A DNA stretch of 64,000 nucleotides from Microlunatus speluncae (lineage in GTDB: Bacteria > Actinomycetota > Actinomycetes > Propionibacteriales > Propionibacteriaceae), in the NCBI RefSeq assembly GCF_009299835.1, contig NZ_VKCZ01000010.1, positions 62,001 to 126,000 of the forward strand, read 5' to 3'. Each line of letters starts with the position of its first letter. The first letter of the stretch is position 1. The notes beneath the pieces are model-generated. The model ran no database searches. It was not told the origin of the DNA and worked only from the letters and a program-made list of their open reading frames with translations. Shown piece after piece: positions 16,119 through 24,692 of this stretch. The position numbers were made by a program, and so were the translations under genes.

Positions 16119-16727
16119 GTGCTTCGACGCCTTACCGCGGCGGGGGTGGCGGCGGCCACCGTGCTCGCCGCGTCGCTGGTCACCGCGGCCCCCGCCCAGG
16201 CCCAGCCGACCGAGCCGCCGGCCCGTACCGAGTCAGCGACCAAGATCGCGACGGGCCTGCGGGCGATCGTCGATCTGTCCGCGCAGCGGGTGCTGGTCGG
16301 CGATCTGGTCGCCGCCTCGAAGTACGGCACGGACAAGCCGATCGACGATCCGGCGCGGGAGCAGGTGGTGCTCGACGCGGCCGCCGACCTGGCCCGTGAA
16401 TACGGTGCCGACCCGGCGGAGGTGGTGGCGATCTTCAAGGATCAGATCGAGGCCAGCAAGGTGGTCCAGCGCGGCCTGTTCCGCTACTGGGACGCCCATC
16501 CGGACCGGGCACCGACCGAACGGCCGGACCTGAACGTGATCCGGGAGGAGATCAACCGGCTCAACGTCGGCATCGTCTCCTCGATCGCCCGCGCCGAGGC
16601 CGAACGCGGTTCCCTGCTCTGCGGCGTCGGCCTGCTGCTGGCCGACCTGCGGGTCAGCCACGAGCGCGACCTGGATGCCCTGCACGCTCGGGCCCTGGCC
16701 CGCTCGGTGGACTCCGTCTGCGGCTGA
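16119..16727 (+). CDS. Secreted chorismate mutase (AroQ-gamma class)
   Basis: 202 residues from GTG with AGGAGG 6 nt upstream. A Sec signal peptide (RRLTAAGVAAATVLAASLVTAAPAQA) is cleaved after about residue 28. The mature part contains LRAIVDLSAQRVLVGDLVAASKYGTDKPIDDPAREQVVLD and IFKDQIEASKVVQRGLFRYW, the helical core and active-site residues of the periplasmic or secreted mutases such as Mycobacterium tuberculosis Rv1885c. Chorismate to prephenate outside the cell has no settled role; a pathogenesis or scavenging role has been proposed in relatives. Two cysteines near the C-terminus (SLLCGVGL and SVCG) could pair, as in Rv1885c. Confidence 0.92.
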   Translation: MLRRLTAAGVAAATVLAASLVTAAPAQAQPTEPPARTESATKIATGLRAIVDLSAQRVLVGDLVAASKYGTDKPIDDPAREQVVLDAAADLAREYGADPAEVVAIFKDQIEASKVVQRGLFRYWDAHPDRAPTERPDLNVIREEINRLNVGIVSSIARAEAERGSLLCGVGLLLADLRVSHERDLDALHARALARSVDSVCG

Positions 16728-16734
16728 TCGCCGA

Positions 16735-17283
16735 TCACCCGGCCGGCGTCCAGGCGTGCGCGGCCAGGGAGTCGTCGACCGGCGCTTTGGTCAGCCGGTT
16801 CGCCAGCGTGGACATCGTGTAGGCCCCGATCCCGAGCACCACTTCGAGTGCCTGCTGCGCGGTGAAGCCGGCGGCCACGAAGGCGTCCAGGGCTTCGTCC
16901 GGCACGTCGCCCGCGGTCTCCAGCACGGTGATCGTGAACTCCCGCAGGGCGGCCAGCCGGCCGTCCGGCAGCGGCTCGTCGGTGCGCAGGGCGGTGACCA
17001 GGGCCGGGTCCGCGCCGAGCTGGACCAGCTTGGCCGTGTGCATGGCCACGCAGAGGTGGCAGCGGTTGCGGGTCGCCATCGTCATGATCAAGGTTTCGCG
17101 CGCCAGCGGATCCAGGCTGGTGGCCTCGAACATCCCGCTGAGCTGGAGGAATCCGTTCAGGAGTTGGGGGGCGGTGGCGAACCGGGCCACCGCGGCCGGC
17201 AGGTAGCCGAGATGTTTCTCGGTCGCGGCCATGCTGCGACGGGCGGCTTCGGGTGCGGTTTCGGTCGTGTGATCGGCGAACAT
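16735..17283 (-). CDS. AhpD-like/carboxymuconolactone decarboxylase-family protein
   Basis: 182 residues; AGGGGA precedes the ATG. The AhpD core is evident: ETLIMTMATRNRCHLCVAMHTAKLVQLGAD with the redox CxxC and downstream His, a peroxidase or thiol-reductase active site. The C-terminal repeat of the fold is FVAAGFTAQQALEVVLGIGAYTMSTLANRL. Such proteins act as alkylhydroperoxidase partners or have undefined roles. It is divergent from a MarR regulator, with a shared operator-like dyad (17299-17338), so it is likely its target in an electrophile or peroxide response. Confidence 0.88.
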   Translation of the reverse strand: MFADHTTETAPEAARRSMAATEKHLGYLPAAVARFATAPQLLNGFLQLSGMFEATSLDPLARETLIMTMATRNRCHLCVAMHTAKLVQLGADPALVTALRTDEPLPDGRLAALREFTITVLETAGDVPDEALDAFVAAGFTAQQALEVVLGIGAYTMSTLANRLTKAPVDDSLAAHAWTPAG

Positions 17284-17298
17284 GCGGATCCCCTAAGA

Positions 17299-17338
17299 TA
17301 GACAACGTGATTGACCAAACCGTAAATCAAGTTGTCTA
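17299..17338. promoter_or_regulatory. Divergent promoter with extended MarR-type dyad
   Basis: TAGACAAC (17299-17306) and GTTGTCTA (17331-17338) are exact inverted arms. GATT (17309) and AATC (17325) extend the same dyad, centred at 17318.5. A possible -35 element TTGACC sits at 17311 for the MarR gene. This is the only space between the AhpD-like and MarR genes. Confidence 0.65.
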
Positions 17339-17346
17339 GTTTGACA

Positions 17347-17814
17347 ATGAGGACCATGAACCCCGGCTACGAGCTGCCGCTGCTGCTGTTCGGCGGCTTC
17401 CGCACGCTGATCGACCGGTTGCACGAGGAGCTGGCCCGGCAGGGACATCCGGAGGCGCGGCCGTCCCACGGGTTCGCCCTGCAGGCGATCGGGACCGGTG
17501 GGGTGACCGCGTCGGAGCTGGGGCGGCGGCTCGGAGTGTCCAAGCAGGCCGCCGGCAAGACGGTGGACCGGCTGGCGGGCCTCGGGTACGTCGAACGGGC
17601 GGCCGATGAATCCGACGCCCGGGCCAAGGTCGTCCGGCTCACCCCGCTCGGCCTCGACCTGCTGCGCCGCTCGGCGGTGATCTTCGACGAGTTGCGGGCG
17701 GAGTGGGCCGAGTCGCTGGGCGAGGACCGGGTGGCCGCACTGGAGTCGGCGCTGCGGGTGGTCGTCCCGTCCGGGCTCCGCGTCGACGCCGTGGGCTGGA
17801 TGGCGGCGGACTGA
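17347..17814 (+). CDS. MarR-family regulator
   Basis: 155 residues from the ATG at 17347. Another ATG at 17356 has a closer GAGG site, and a TTG at 17332 lies inside the operator, so it is unlikely. Winged-helix motifs: GGVTASELGRRLGVSKQAAGKTVDRLAGLGYVERAADESDARAKVVRLTPLG. Usual length for the family. Divergent from the AhpD-like gene with a dyad between them, so it probably represses that gene and itself. Confidence 0.9.
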   Translation: MRTMNPGYELPLLLFGGFRTLIDRLHEELARQGHPEARPSHGFALQAIGTGGVTASELGRRLGVSKQAAGKTVDRLAGLGYVERAADESDARAKVVRLTPLGLDLLRRSAVIFDELRAEWAESLGEDRVAALESALRVVVPSGLRVDAVGWMAAD

Positions 17815-17870
17815 CCCCGGCCCGGGCCAGCGCGAAAACCGGTTCGTCGGCCCGGACCGGGAACATTAGG

Positions 17871-20800
17871 ATGGCCGGAATGTGCGACCCGCGGATCGAG
17901 TTCCCGCCGGAACTCCCGATCAGCGACCGGGTCGACGAGATCGCCGCCGCCGTCCGCGATCACCAGGTCGTGGTCGTCGCGGGGGAGACCGGATCGGGCA
18001 AGACGACCCAGTTGCCGAAGATCTGCCTGCGGCTCGGCCGTCGGCAGATCGGGCACACCCAGCCGCGCCGGATCGCCGCCCGTACGGTCGCGGAACGGAT
18101 CGCCGAAGAGCTTCAGGTCGAGCTCGGCGAACTGGTCGGCTACCAGGTCCGGTTCACCCGCAAGGCATCCAGGGACACCCGGATCAAGGTGATGACCGAC
18201 GGCGTGCTGCTGGCCGAGATCGCCCATGATCGCCAACTGCGCAAGTACGACACGATCATCATCGACGAGGCGCACGAGCGCAGCCTCAACATCGACTTCC
18301 TGCTCGGCTACCTGAAGACGCTGCTGCCGAAGCGGCCGGAGCTGAAGGTGATCATCACCTCGGCGACCATCGACACCGAGCGGTTCGCCGCCCACTTCGC
18401 TGACGGACAAGGAAATCCGGCGCCGATCGTCGAGGTGTCCGGCCGCACCTATCCGGTCGAGGTCCGCTACCGGCCGCTGCTGGAGGACCCCGATGTCGAC
18501 CAGTCGTCGGCCGTCGCCACCGCGGTCAAGGAACTGTCCGCCGAGGGCAGCGGCGACATCTTGATCTTCTTCTCCGGCGAGCGGGAGATCCGCGACGCGG
18601 CCGAGTCGATCAACGGGCTCGGGCTGCGGTTCACCGAGGTGCTGCCCTTGTACGCCAGGCTGTCGGCAGCCGAACAGCACAAGGTCTTCTCTTCCCACAC
18701 CGGCCGCCGGATCGTGCTCGCCACCAACGTGGCGGAGACGTCGCTGACCGTGCCCGGGATCCGGTACGTGATCGACACCGGCCTGGCCCGGATCTCGCGC
18801 TATTCGGCCCGGACCAAGGTGCAGCGGCTGCCGATCGAGCCGATCTCCCGCGCCTCGGCCGATCAGCGGGCCGGCCGCTGCGGCCGGGTCGCGCCCGGCA
18901 TCTGCATCCGGCTGTACGAGGAGGAGGACTACCTCGGCCGGCCGGAGTTCACCGAGCCCGAGATCCTGCGCACCAACCTGGCCTCGGTGATCTTGCAGCT
19001 GACCGCGGCCGACCTCGGCGAGATCCGCTCCTTCCCCTTCGTCGAACCGCCGGACGCGGCCCAGATCACCGACGGGATCCGGCTGCTGGACGAGCTGGGA
19101 GCCCTGTCCGGCAAGGGATCCCAGGACCGGCCGCGGCTGACCAAGATCGGCCGCCGGCTGGCCGCGGTGCCGCTGGACCCGCGGATGGGCCGGATGCTGC
19201 TGGCCGGCGAACGGTACGGCTGCCTGACCGAGATGTTGATCATCGTCGCTGGGCTGTCGATCCAGGATCCGCGGGAACGGCCGGCCGACGCGCAGGAGAA
19301 GGCGGCCGCGCTGCACCGCCGGTTCTGGGCCCCGCTGGAGACAGCGGCCGAGGACGCCGAGAACCAGCCGGACGGCAGCGACTTCGTGGCGTACCTGCGG
19401 CTCTGGGACTACCTCAAGGACCGGCAGAAAGAGCTGTCCGGCAACGCGTTCCGGCGGCTCTGCCGGGACGAGTATCTGCACTTCCTGCGGATCCGGGAAT
19501 GGCAGGACCTGCACGGCCAGCTGCGCCAGATCGTCCGCGATCTCGACCTCGGTCGCAGCTCCGGCCCTGCCTCGGTCGACACGATCCACACCGCGGTGCT
19601 GTCCGGGCTGCTGTCCCACGTCGGCCTGGCCGAGCCGGACGTCAAGCCGTCCCGGGGCCAGCCCGAGCGCGGCCGAGCGCGCCGACAGCGCGGACCGCGG
19701 GAGTATCTCGGCGCCCGCGGCACCCGGTTCGCCATCAACCCCGGCTCCAGCGTGGCCAAGGTCCAGCCGCCGCTGGTGATGGCGGCCGAGATCGTCGAGA
19801 CCACCCGGCTCTGGGCCCGGACCGTCGCGCCGATCACCGCCGAGCTGGTCGAGGAGGTCGGCGAGCACCTGCTCAAACGGAGCTACGCCGAGCCGCACTG
19901 GTCGGCCCGGGCCGGCTCGGTGGTCGCGGCCGAGACCGTCAGCCTGTACGGGATCCCGATCATCGCCGGCCGGCCGGTCGGCTACGGCAAGATCAATCCG
20001 ATCGAGGCGCGGGAGATCTTCATCCGGTCGGCGCTGGTCGAGGGGGACTGGCGGACCCGGCACCGGTTCTTCGCCGACAACGCGGCGACCCGGGGCGAGG
20101 CCGAGGAACTGGAGGAGCGGACCCGGCGCCGCGACATCGTCGTCGACGACCAGGTGATCTTCGACTTCTACGACGCGCGGATCCCGGCCGAGGTCGTCTC
20201 CGGCGCGCACTTCGACCGCTGGTGGCGCGACGCCCAGTCCGAGACCCCGGAGCTGCTGACGCTCACCCTGACGGATCTGATCATGGACGACCGCGGCACC
20301 GATCCGGACGCGTTCCCGGACGTCTGGCCGGTGGGTGATCATGAATTCGCCGTCCGCTATCGCTTCGAGCCCGGTGCGGACCGGGACGGGGTGACGGTCG
20401 AGATCCCGCTGGCGCTGCTGAACCAGGCCGACCCGGCCCCGTTCAGCTGGCAGGTGCCCGGCGTCCGGGCCGAGCTGGCGACCGAGCTGCTCCGGTCACT
20501 GCCGAAGGCGGTACGGCGCACCCTGGTGCCGGCCCGGGAGTACGCCGACCGGGCGCTGGCCTGGCTCGACGTCCATCCCGACGAGCGCACCGGCTCCTTG
20601 ACCGACGCGCTGGCGCGGGCCATTCGCGGCCTGACCGGCGAGTTGATCAAGCCCGGCGACTGGCGCACCGGCCCGGTGCCCGGTCACGTCGAGGTGACGT
20701 TCCTGATCATCGACGGTGACCGTACCGTGGCCGAGGGGAAGGAGCTGGCCGAGCTGCGGGATCGCCTGGTCGGCCAGGTGACCAAGACCCTGCGCCAGGC

Positions 20801-21695
20801 GGCGGCGGACCAGCTCAGCCCGCCGGCGACGACCTGGGCCTTCGGCGACATCCCGACCCGGCTGCAGGTCGGCGGCTCCGGCGCGGTCGGCTATCCGGCC
20901 CTGGCCGACGCCGGCGACGCCGTGGCGGTGACCGTGTTGGACACGCCGCTGCGGCAACGGCACAGCCACCGGTCCGGGCTGCGCCGGCTGGTGCTGCTGA
21001 ACCTCCCCGACCAGACCCGCTGGGTGGTCGGCCAGCTGTCCAACGCCGACAAGCTGGCCCTCGGCGCCGGCCCGTACGCCGGGGTGCCGGACCTGTTGGT
21101 CGATGCCCGGCTGGCCGCGGTGGGGGAGCTGATCGATCGCCTGAACGGCGCCGACACCCGGACGCCGGCCGCCTTCCAGACCCTGTGCGACCTGGTCCGG
21201 GTCGACACCGCGGAGCTGACCCGGGACGTGGTCGCCGGCGCGGCGGAGAGCATCCGGCTCTGGCAGCAGGCCAGGGCCGGGCTGGACCGGGTCCGGCGGG
21301 TCAGCCCGGCCGCCGCGGACGACCTGACCGAGCAGCTGCAGAACCTGATCTTCGCCGGGTTCCTGGCCGCGACCCCGTACCGGCACCTGGTGCAACTGCC
21401 GCGCTACCTGCGGGCGGCCGGTCTGCGGATCGAGGGCGTGCTCGCGAACCCGGGCCGAGATGTTGCCGGGCTGGCGACCATCCTGGACTGCGAGGACGCC
21501 TACGCCGCGCTCTGCGCCGCCGCGCCGCCGGGCCCGCTGCCGGAGGAGATCGCCGAGATCGGCTGGCAGCTGGAGGAGCTCCGGGTCAGCCTGTTCGCCC
21601 AGCGGTTGGGCACCGCCGGCACGGTGTCGGCGAAGCGGATTCAGCGCGCGATCGAGCGCGCGGGCGACGCGTTGCGACAGCCGGTGAGCGGCTGA
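17871..21695 (+). CDS. hrpA: ATP-dependent RNA helicase HrpA (DEAH box)
   Basis: 1274 residues, the normal size for bacterial HrpA. Start chosen at the ATG 17871 (another ATG follows at 17880); upstream in-frame sequence belongs to the MarR gene in another frame. Motif I GETGSGKTT (residues 38-46), motif II DEAH (132-135), motif III TSATIDTERF, motif V TNVAETSLTVPGI and motif VI QRAGRCGR are all intact. Helicase-associated (HA2), OB-fold and a long DUF3418-type C-terminal region follow. HrpA resolves stalled ribosomes and processes mRNA in E. coli. The actinobacterial role is less studied. Confidence 0.95.
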   Translation: MAGMCDPRIEFPPELPISDRVDEIAAAVRDHQVVVVAGETGSGKTTQLPKICLRLGRRQIGHTQPRRIAARTVAERIAEELQVELGELVGYQVRFTRKASRDTRIKVMTDGVLLAEIAHDRQLRKYDTIIIDEAHERSLNIDFLLGYLKTLLPKRPELKVIITSATIDTERFAAHFADGQGNPAPIVEVSGRTYPVEVRYRPLLEDPDVDQSSAVATAVKELSAEGSGDILIFFSGEREIRDAAESINGLGLRFTEVLPLYARLSAAEQHKVFSSHTGRRIVLATNVAETSLTVPGIRYVIDTGLARISRYSARTKVQRLPIEPISRASADQRAGRCGRVAPGICIRLYEEEDYLGRPEFTEPEILRTNLASVILQLTAADLGEIRSFPFVEPPDAAQITDGIRLLDELGALSGKGSQDRPRLTKIGRRLAAVPLDPRMGRMLLAGERYGCLTEMLIIVAGLSIQDPRERPADAQEKAAALHRRFWAPLETAAEDAENQPDGSDFVAYLRLWDYLKDRQKELSGNAFRRLCRDEYLHFLRIREWQDLHGQLRQIVRDLDLGRSSGPASVDTIHTAVLSGLLSHVGLAEPDVKPSRGQPERGRARRQRGPREYLGARGTRFAINPGSSVAKVQPPLVMAAEIVETTRLWARTVAPITAELVEEVGEHLLKRSYAEPHWSARAGSVVAAETVSLYGIPIIAGRPVGYGKINPIEAREIFIRSALVEGDWRTRHRFFADNAATRGEAEELEERTRRRDIVVDDQVIFDFYDARIPAEVVSGAHFDRWWRDAQSETPELLTLTLTDLIMDDRGTDPDAFPDVWPVGDHEFAVRYRFEPGADRDGVTVEIPLALLNQADPAPFSWQVPGVRAELATELLRSLPKAVRRTLVPAREYADRALAWLDVHPDERTGSLTDALARAIRGLTGELIKPGDWRTGPVPGHVEVTFLIIDGDRTVAEGKELAELRDRLVGQVTKTLRQAAADQLSPPATTWAFGDIPTRLQVGGSGAVGYPALADAGDAVAVTVLDTPLRQRHSHRSGLRRLVLLNLPDQTRWVVGQLSNADKLALGAGPYAGVPDLLVDARLAAVGELIDRLNGADTRTPAAFQTLCDLVRVDTAELTRDVVAGAAESIRLWQQARAGLDRVRRVSPAAADDLTEQLQNLIFAGFLAATPYRHLVQLPRYLRAAGLRIEGVLANPGRDVAGLATILDCEDAYAALCAAAPPGPLPEEIAEIGWQLEELRVSLFAQRLGTAGTVSAKRIQRAIERAGDALRQPVSG

Positions 21696-21730
21696 TCGGC
21701 GACGGGCGGCCCACGGGTAGATTGGGCCGC

Positions 21731-22621
21731 ATGATGGATCCACGGGAGCTGTACACCCTCACCGATGACGTGGTGGCCAAGCTCGCCGGGCACCGGCCGG
21801 TGCTGATCCATCAACTGGACGGTTTCGTCGACGCCGGCCAGGCCGGCCGGCTCTATTCGGCCCACCTGCTGGAGCAACTCGATCATGAGCTGCTGGCCGA
21901 GTTCGATCATGATCAACTGCACGACTACCGGAGCCGGCGGCCGGCGATGGTGTTCGACACCAACACCTGGAAGTCGTACGCCGACGTGGAGCTGAAGCTG
22001 TATCGGGTGATCGACGAGCAGGGTGAGGTCTTCCTGCTGCTGTCCGGCCCGGAGCCGGACGTGCAGTGGGAACGGCTGGCCGCGGCCGTGGTCGGACTGA
22101 TCGACCAGTTCGACGTCCGGCTCACGGTGTCTCTGCACGGCATCCCGATGGCGGTGCCGCACACCCGGCCGATCACGATGACCGCCCACGCCACCGACCC
22201 GGAACTGGTCACCGGCTACCGCAGTTGGATCGACCGGGTCGAGGTGCCGGCCAGTTTCACCGGGCTGCTCGAGTTCCGGCTGGGGCAGCGGGACAAGAAG
22301 GCGATGGGCTTCGCCGCCCACGTGCCGCACTACCTGGCCCAGTCCGCCTTCCCCGGCGCCGCGGTCGCGCTGGCCCGGTCGGTGAACCAGGTGACCGGGC
22401 TCGCCGTGCCGACCGAGGAGCTGGAGACGGCTTCGGCATCGACGATGACCGACATCGCCGAGGAGGTCGCCGGCTCGACCGAGGTGCAGGAACTGGTCGC
22501 CAACCTCGAACAGCAGTACGACACCCTCACCGCCCAGGGCATCGACCAGGTGCCGACCGCGGACGAGATCGCCGCCGAGTTCGAGCGCTTCCTCGCCGAG
22601 CGGGACAAGAACTCCGAATAA
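21731..22621 (+). CDS. PAC2 (proteasome-assembly-chaperone) family protein
   Basis: 296 residues. The PAC2 fold is recognisable from PVLIHQLDGFVDAGQAGRLYSAHLLEQL, VFDTNTWKSY, LLLSGPEPDVQWERLAAAV, SLHGIPMAVPHTRPITMTAHATD and FAAHVPHYLAQSAFPGAAVAL. In eukaryotes and archaea this fold chaperones proteasome assembly. Actinobacterial members of about 300 residues are common, and a proteasome link is possible but unproven. Codons for Asp-His here are GAT CAT GAT CAA rather than the GC-rich alternatives. Confidence 0.85.
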   Translation: MMDPRELYTLTDDVVAKLAGHRPVLIHQLDGFVDAGQAGRLYSAHLLEQLDHELLAEFDHDQLHDYRSRRPAMVFDTNTWKSYADVELKLYRVIDEQGEVFLLLSGPEPDVQWERLAAAVVGLIDQFDVRLTVSLHGIPMAVPHTRPITMTAHATDPELVTGYRSWIDRVEVPASFTGLLEFRLGQRDKKAMGFAAHVPHYLAQSAFPGAAVALARSVNQVTGLAVPTEELETASASTMTDIAEEVAGSTEVQELVANLEQQYDTLTAQGIDQVPTADEIAAEFERFLAERDKNSE

Positions 22622-22625
22622 CCGC

Positions 22626-22682
22626 CGACCCGTCACATCCGCGGCCGTTTTGGCGGCGTGTCGCAGCAGTTGTGACGGGTCG
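22626..22682. terminator. Long hairpin between the convergent PAC2 and HxlR genes
   Basis: Arms CGACCCGTCACA (22626-22637) and TGTGACGGGTCG (22671-22682) are a perfect 12-bp pair around a 33-nt GC-rich loop. The left arm begins 5 bases after the PAC2 stop and the right arm ends 12 bases before the HxlR stop, as expected of a bidirectional terminator. Confidence 0.6.
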
Positions 22683-22693
22683 ATCGGGCCGTC

Positions 22694-23119
22694 TCAGGGC
22701 GCGTTGGTGAGCTCGGAGTCCGCCCGCGCGTCATAGGAGGTCCGGGCCGCGGCCACCTCGCTCTGATGGGTCTCGGTCCAGGTGACCAGGGCCTGGATGG
22801 TGTCGTGCAGCGACATCCCGAGCGGGGTCAGCTCGTAGTCCACCCGGGGTGGCACCACCGGATGCACGGTCCGCTTGACCAACCCGTCGCGCTCCAGCTG
22901 GCGCAGGGTGACCGTCAGCATCCGCTGGCTGACGCCGTCGATGGTGCGCTTCAGTTCGGTGAACCGCAGCGTCCGGCCGTCCAGCAGCGCGATCACCAGC
23001 AGCGACCACTTGTCGGCGATCCGATCGAGGATCTGCCGGACGTCGCAGTCCTCCCGGGTGTCCCACTGGAACGGGTCGCCGCACTCCTCGGTATCTCCGG
23101 CGTCACTCGGTGACTTCAC
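22694..23119 (-). CDS. HxlR-family transcriptional regulator
   Basis: 141 residues from the GTG at 23119 (longer GTG or TTG starts at 23134 and 23143 are possible). The winged helix is DCDVRQILDRIADKWSLLVIALLDGRTLRFTELKRTIDGVSQRMLTVTLRQLERDGLVKR with the wing PPRVDYELTPLGMSL. A cysteine sits just before the HTH (EDCDV), where thiol-sensing HxlR proteins keep their redox cysteine. Divergent from an MFS exporter, so it probably controls that pump. Confidence 0.9.
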   Translation of the reverse strand: MKSPSDAGDTEECGDPFQWDTREDCDVRQILDRIADKWSLLVIALLDGRTLRFTELKRTIDGVSQRMLTVTLRQLERDGLVKRTVHPVVPPRVDYELTPLGMSLHDTIQALVTWTETHQSEVAAARTSYDARADSELTNAP

Positions 23120-23158
23120 AGTGCCTACTTCCACAAGTCCCAATAGTGACGGATCGTT

Positions 23159-23185
23159 GGGTCGGTAACAAGAGGTAACCGACCC
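23159..23185. promoter_or_regulatory. Putative HxlR operator
   Basis: GGGTCGGTAAC and GTAACCGACCC form an 11-bp inverted repeat with one mismatch and a 5-nt spacer, in the middle of the divergent hxlR-MFS promoter region and 36 bases before the MFS start. The GTAAC half-sites resemble those of other HxlR operators. Confidence 0.6.
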
Positions 23186-23221
23186 GTTCTGACACCACCC
23201 TCCCAGGAGTCTGCTTTGACC

Positions 23222-24649
23222 ATGTCACCCCCGACCCGGACGGCGGCTCCGGCCACCGGCGCCGGCCGGGCCGTCGTCCTCGTCCTGTCCGGATCGATCT
23301 TCCTCGAGGGCCTGGACCTGTCGATGATGGGCGTCGCCCTGCCCTCGATCAGGGCCGACCTCGGCCTGTCCACCTCCGCTCTGCAGTGGGTGGTCAGTGC
23401 CTTCGTCGTCGGCTACGCCGGCTTCGTGCTGCTCGGCGGCCGGGCCGCGGACCTGTTCGGCCGGCGGCGGATGTTTCTGCTCTGGACGACGGTGTTCCTG
23501 ATCTTCTCCGGCCTGGGCGGCATCGCCACCGAGGGCTGGATGCTGATCCTGGCCCGGTTCGTCACCGGGGTCGCCGCGGCGTTCATGACGCCGGCCGGGT
23601 TGTCGATCATCACCACGACCTTCGAGCAGGGGCCGCGGCGCAACCAGGCCCTGCTGGTCTACGCGGGAATGGCGGCCGCGGGCTTCTCGCTGGGCATGGT
23701 GGTCGGCGGAGTGCTCACCGCCGTGCACTGGCGCTGGGTCTTCTTCGCGCCGGTGATCATGACCGCCCTGCTGCTCGTCGTCGCCGTGCGGGCGATCCCG
23801 CGGCAGGACGCCGGCCCGGCCGGCGCCGGGCTGCGCACCTTCGACCTGCCCGGCGCCGCGACGCTGACCGGCACCATGGTGATCGTGATCTTCGGCCTGG
23901 TCCGGATCCACGAGGTCGACGCCGCCACCAGCCTGCTCACCTTCGGCCTGGCCGCGGCGCTCGGGGTCGCCTTCGTGATCATCGAACGCCGGACCCGGGC
24001 CCCCTTGATCAGATTCGGCATCCTGCGATCGGCGACGGTGCTGCGGTCCAACGTGGCGGCGTTGCTGATGCTGGCCTCGTTCACCGCGTTCCAGTTCGTC
24101 TTCGTGCTCTACCTGCAGGAACTGCGGGACTGGTCGCCGCTGCAGACCGGGCTGGCCCTGGTTGTGCTCGGCCTGGACGCACTGATCGCGCCGCTCGTGA
24201 CGCCGCGGCTGGTGGCCCGGTTCGGTCATCCGCCGGTGATCATCACCGGCCTGTTGCTCGGCGCGGTCGGCTACGGGTTGCTGCTGCCGCTGGAGTTCGA
24301 CCGCAGCTACGGCACCATGATCCCGGCGTTGCTGCTGCTGGCGGTCTCGTTCTCGTTCGCGTACGGGCCGCTGACGATCCTGGCCACCGATGACGTCGCC
24401 GAACGGGAGCAGGGGTTGGCCGGCGGACTGGTGAACACGTCGTTCCAGTTCGGCGCCGCTCTCGGTGTCGCGGCCGCGACCATGATCAGCATCGCCGTCG
24501 CCGGGATCCATCCGACCGAACCGGCGGCCCAGCTGGCCGGCTATCGCGCCGCTTTGGTCTTCCCGGTCGCCGGGGTGCTGGTCGCAGCCGCCGTGATCGC
24601 CACCGGCCTGTTTCGCCGAGACGTCAGTTCTGCACCGACACGCCGCTGA
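23222..24649 (+). CDS. MFS drug exporter (DHA2-like, about 14 helices)
   Basis: 475 residues; ATG at 23222 chosen over a TTG two codons earlier. Motif A GGRAADLFGRRRMF, motif B LILARFVTGVAAAFMTPAGLSIITTTF and motif C AGMAAAGFSLGMVVGGVL are present. Length and helix number suggest the 14-TM proton-antiporter group that exports lipophilic cations, antibiotics or metabolites. Expression is likely governed by the divergent HxlR regulator. Substrate unknown. Confidence 0.9.
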   Translation: MSPPTRTAAPATGAGRAVVLVLSGSIFLEGLDLSMMGVALPSIRADLGLSTSALQWVVSAFVVGYAGFVLLGGRAADLFGRRRMFLLWTTVFLIFSGLGGIATEGWMLILARFVTGVAAAFMTPAGLSIITTTFEQGPRRNQALLVYAGMAAAGFSLGMVVGGVLTAVHWRWVFFAPVIMTALLLVVAVRAIPRQDAGPAGAGLRTFDLPGAATLTGTMVIVIFGLVRIHEVDAATSLLTFGLAAALGVAFVIIERRTRAPLIRFGILRSATVLRSNVAALLMLASFTAFQFVFVLYLQELRDWSPLQTGLALVVLGLDALIAPLVTPRLVARFGHPPVIITGLLLGAVGYGLLLPLEFDRSYGTMIPALLLLAVSFSFAYGPLTILATDDVAEREQGLAGGLVNTSFQFGAALGVAAATMISIAVAGIHPTEPAAQLAGYRAALVFPVAGVLVAAAVIATGLFRRDVSSAPTRR

Positions 24650-24692
24650 ACCGCGTGCATTAGTGACGGGTCGGCGGAATTAGGGTGCAGGG

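Noticed and set aside
17367..20342. 991-codon minus-strand frame opposite hrpA and the MarR gene
   Set aside because: Antisense to a helicase with all motifs intact; composition is biased to Gly, Asp and Arg with no recognisable domain.
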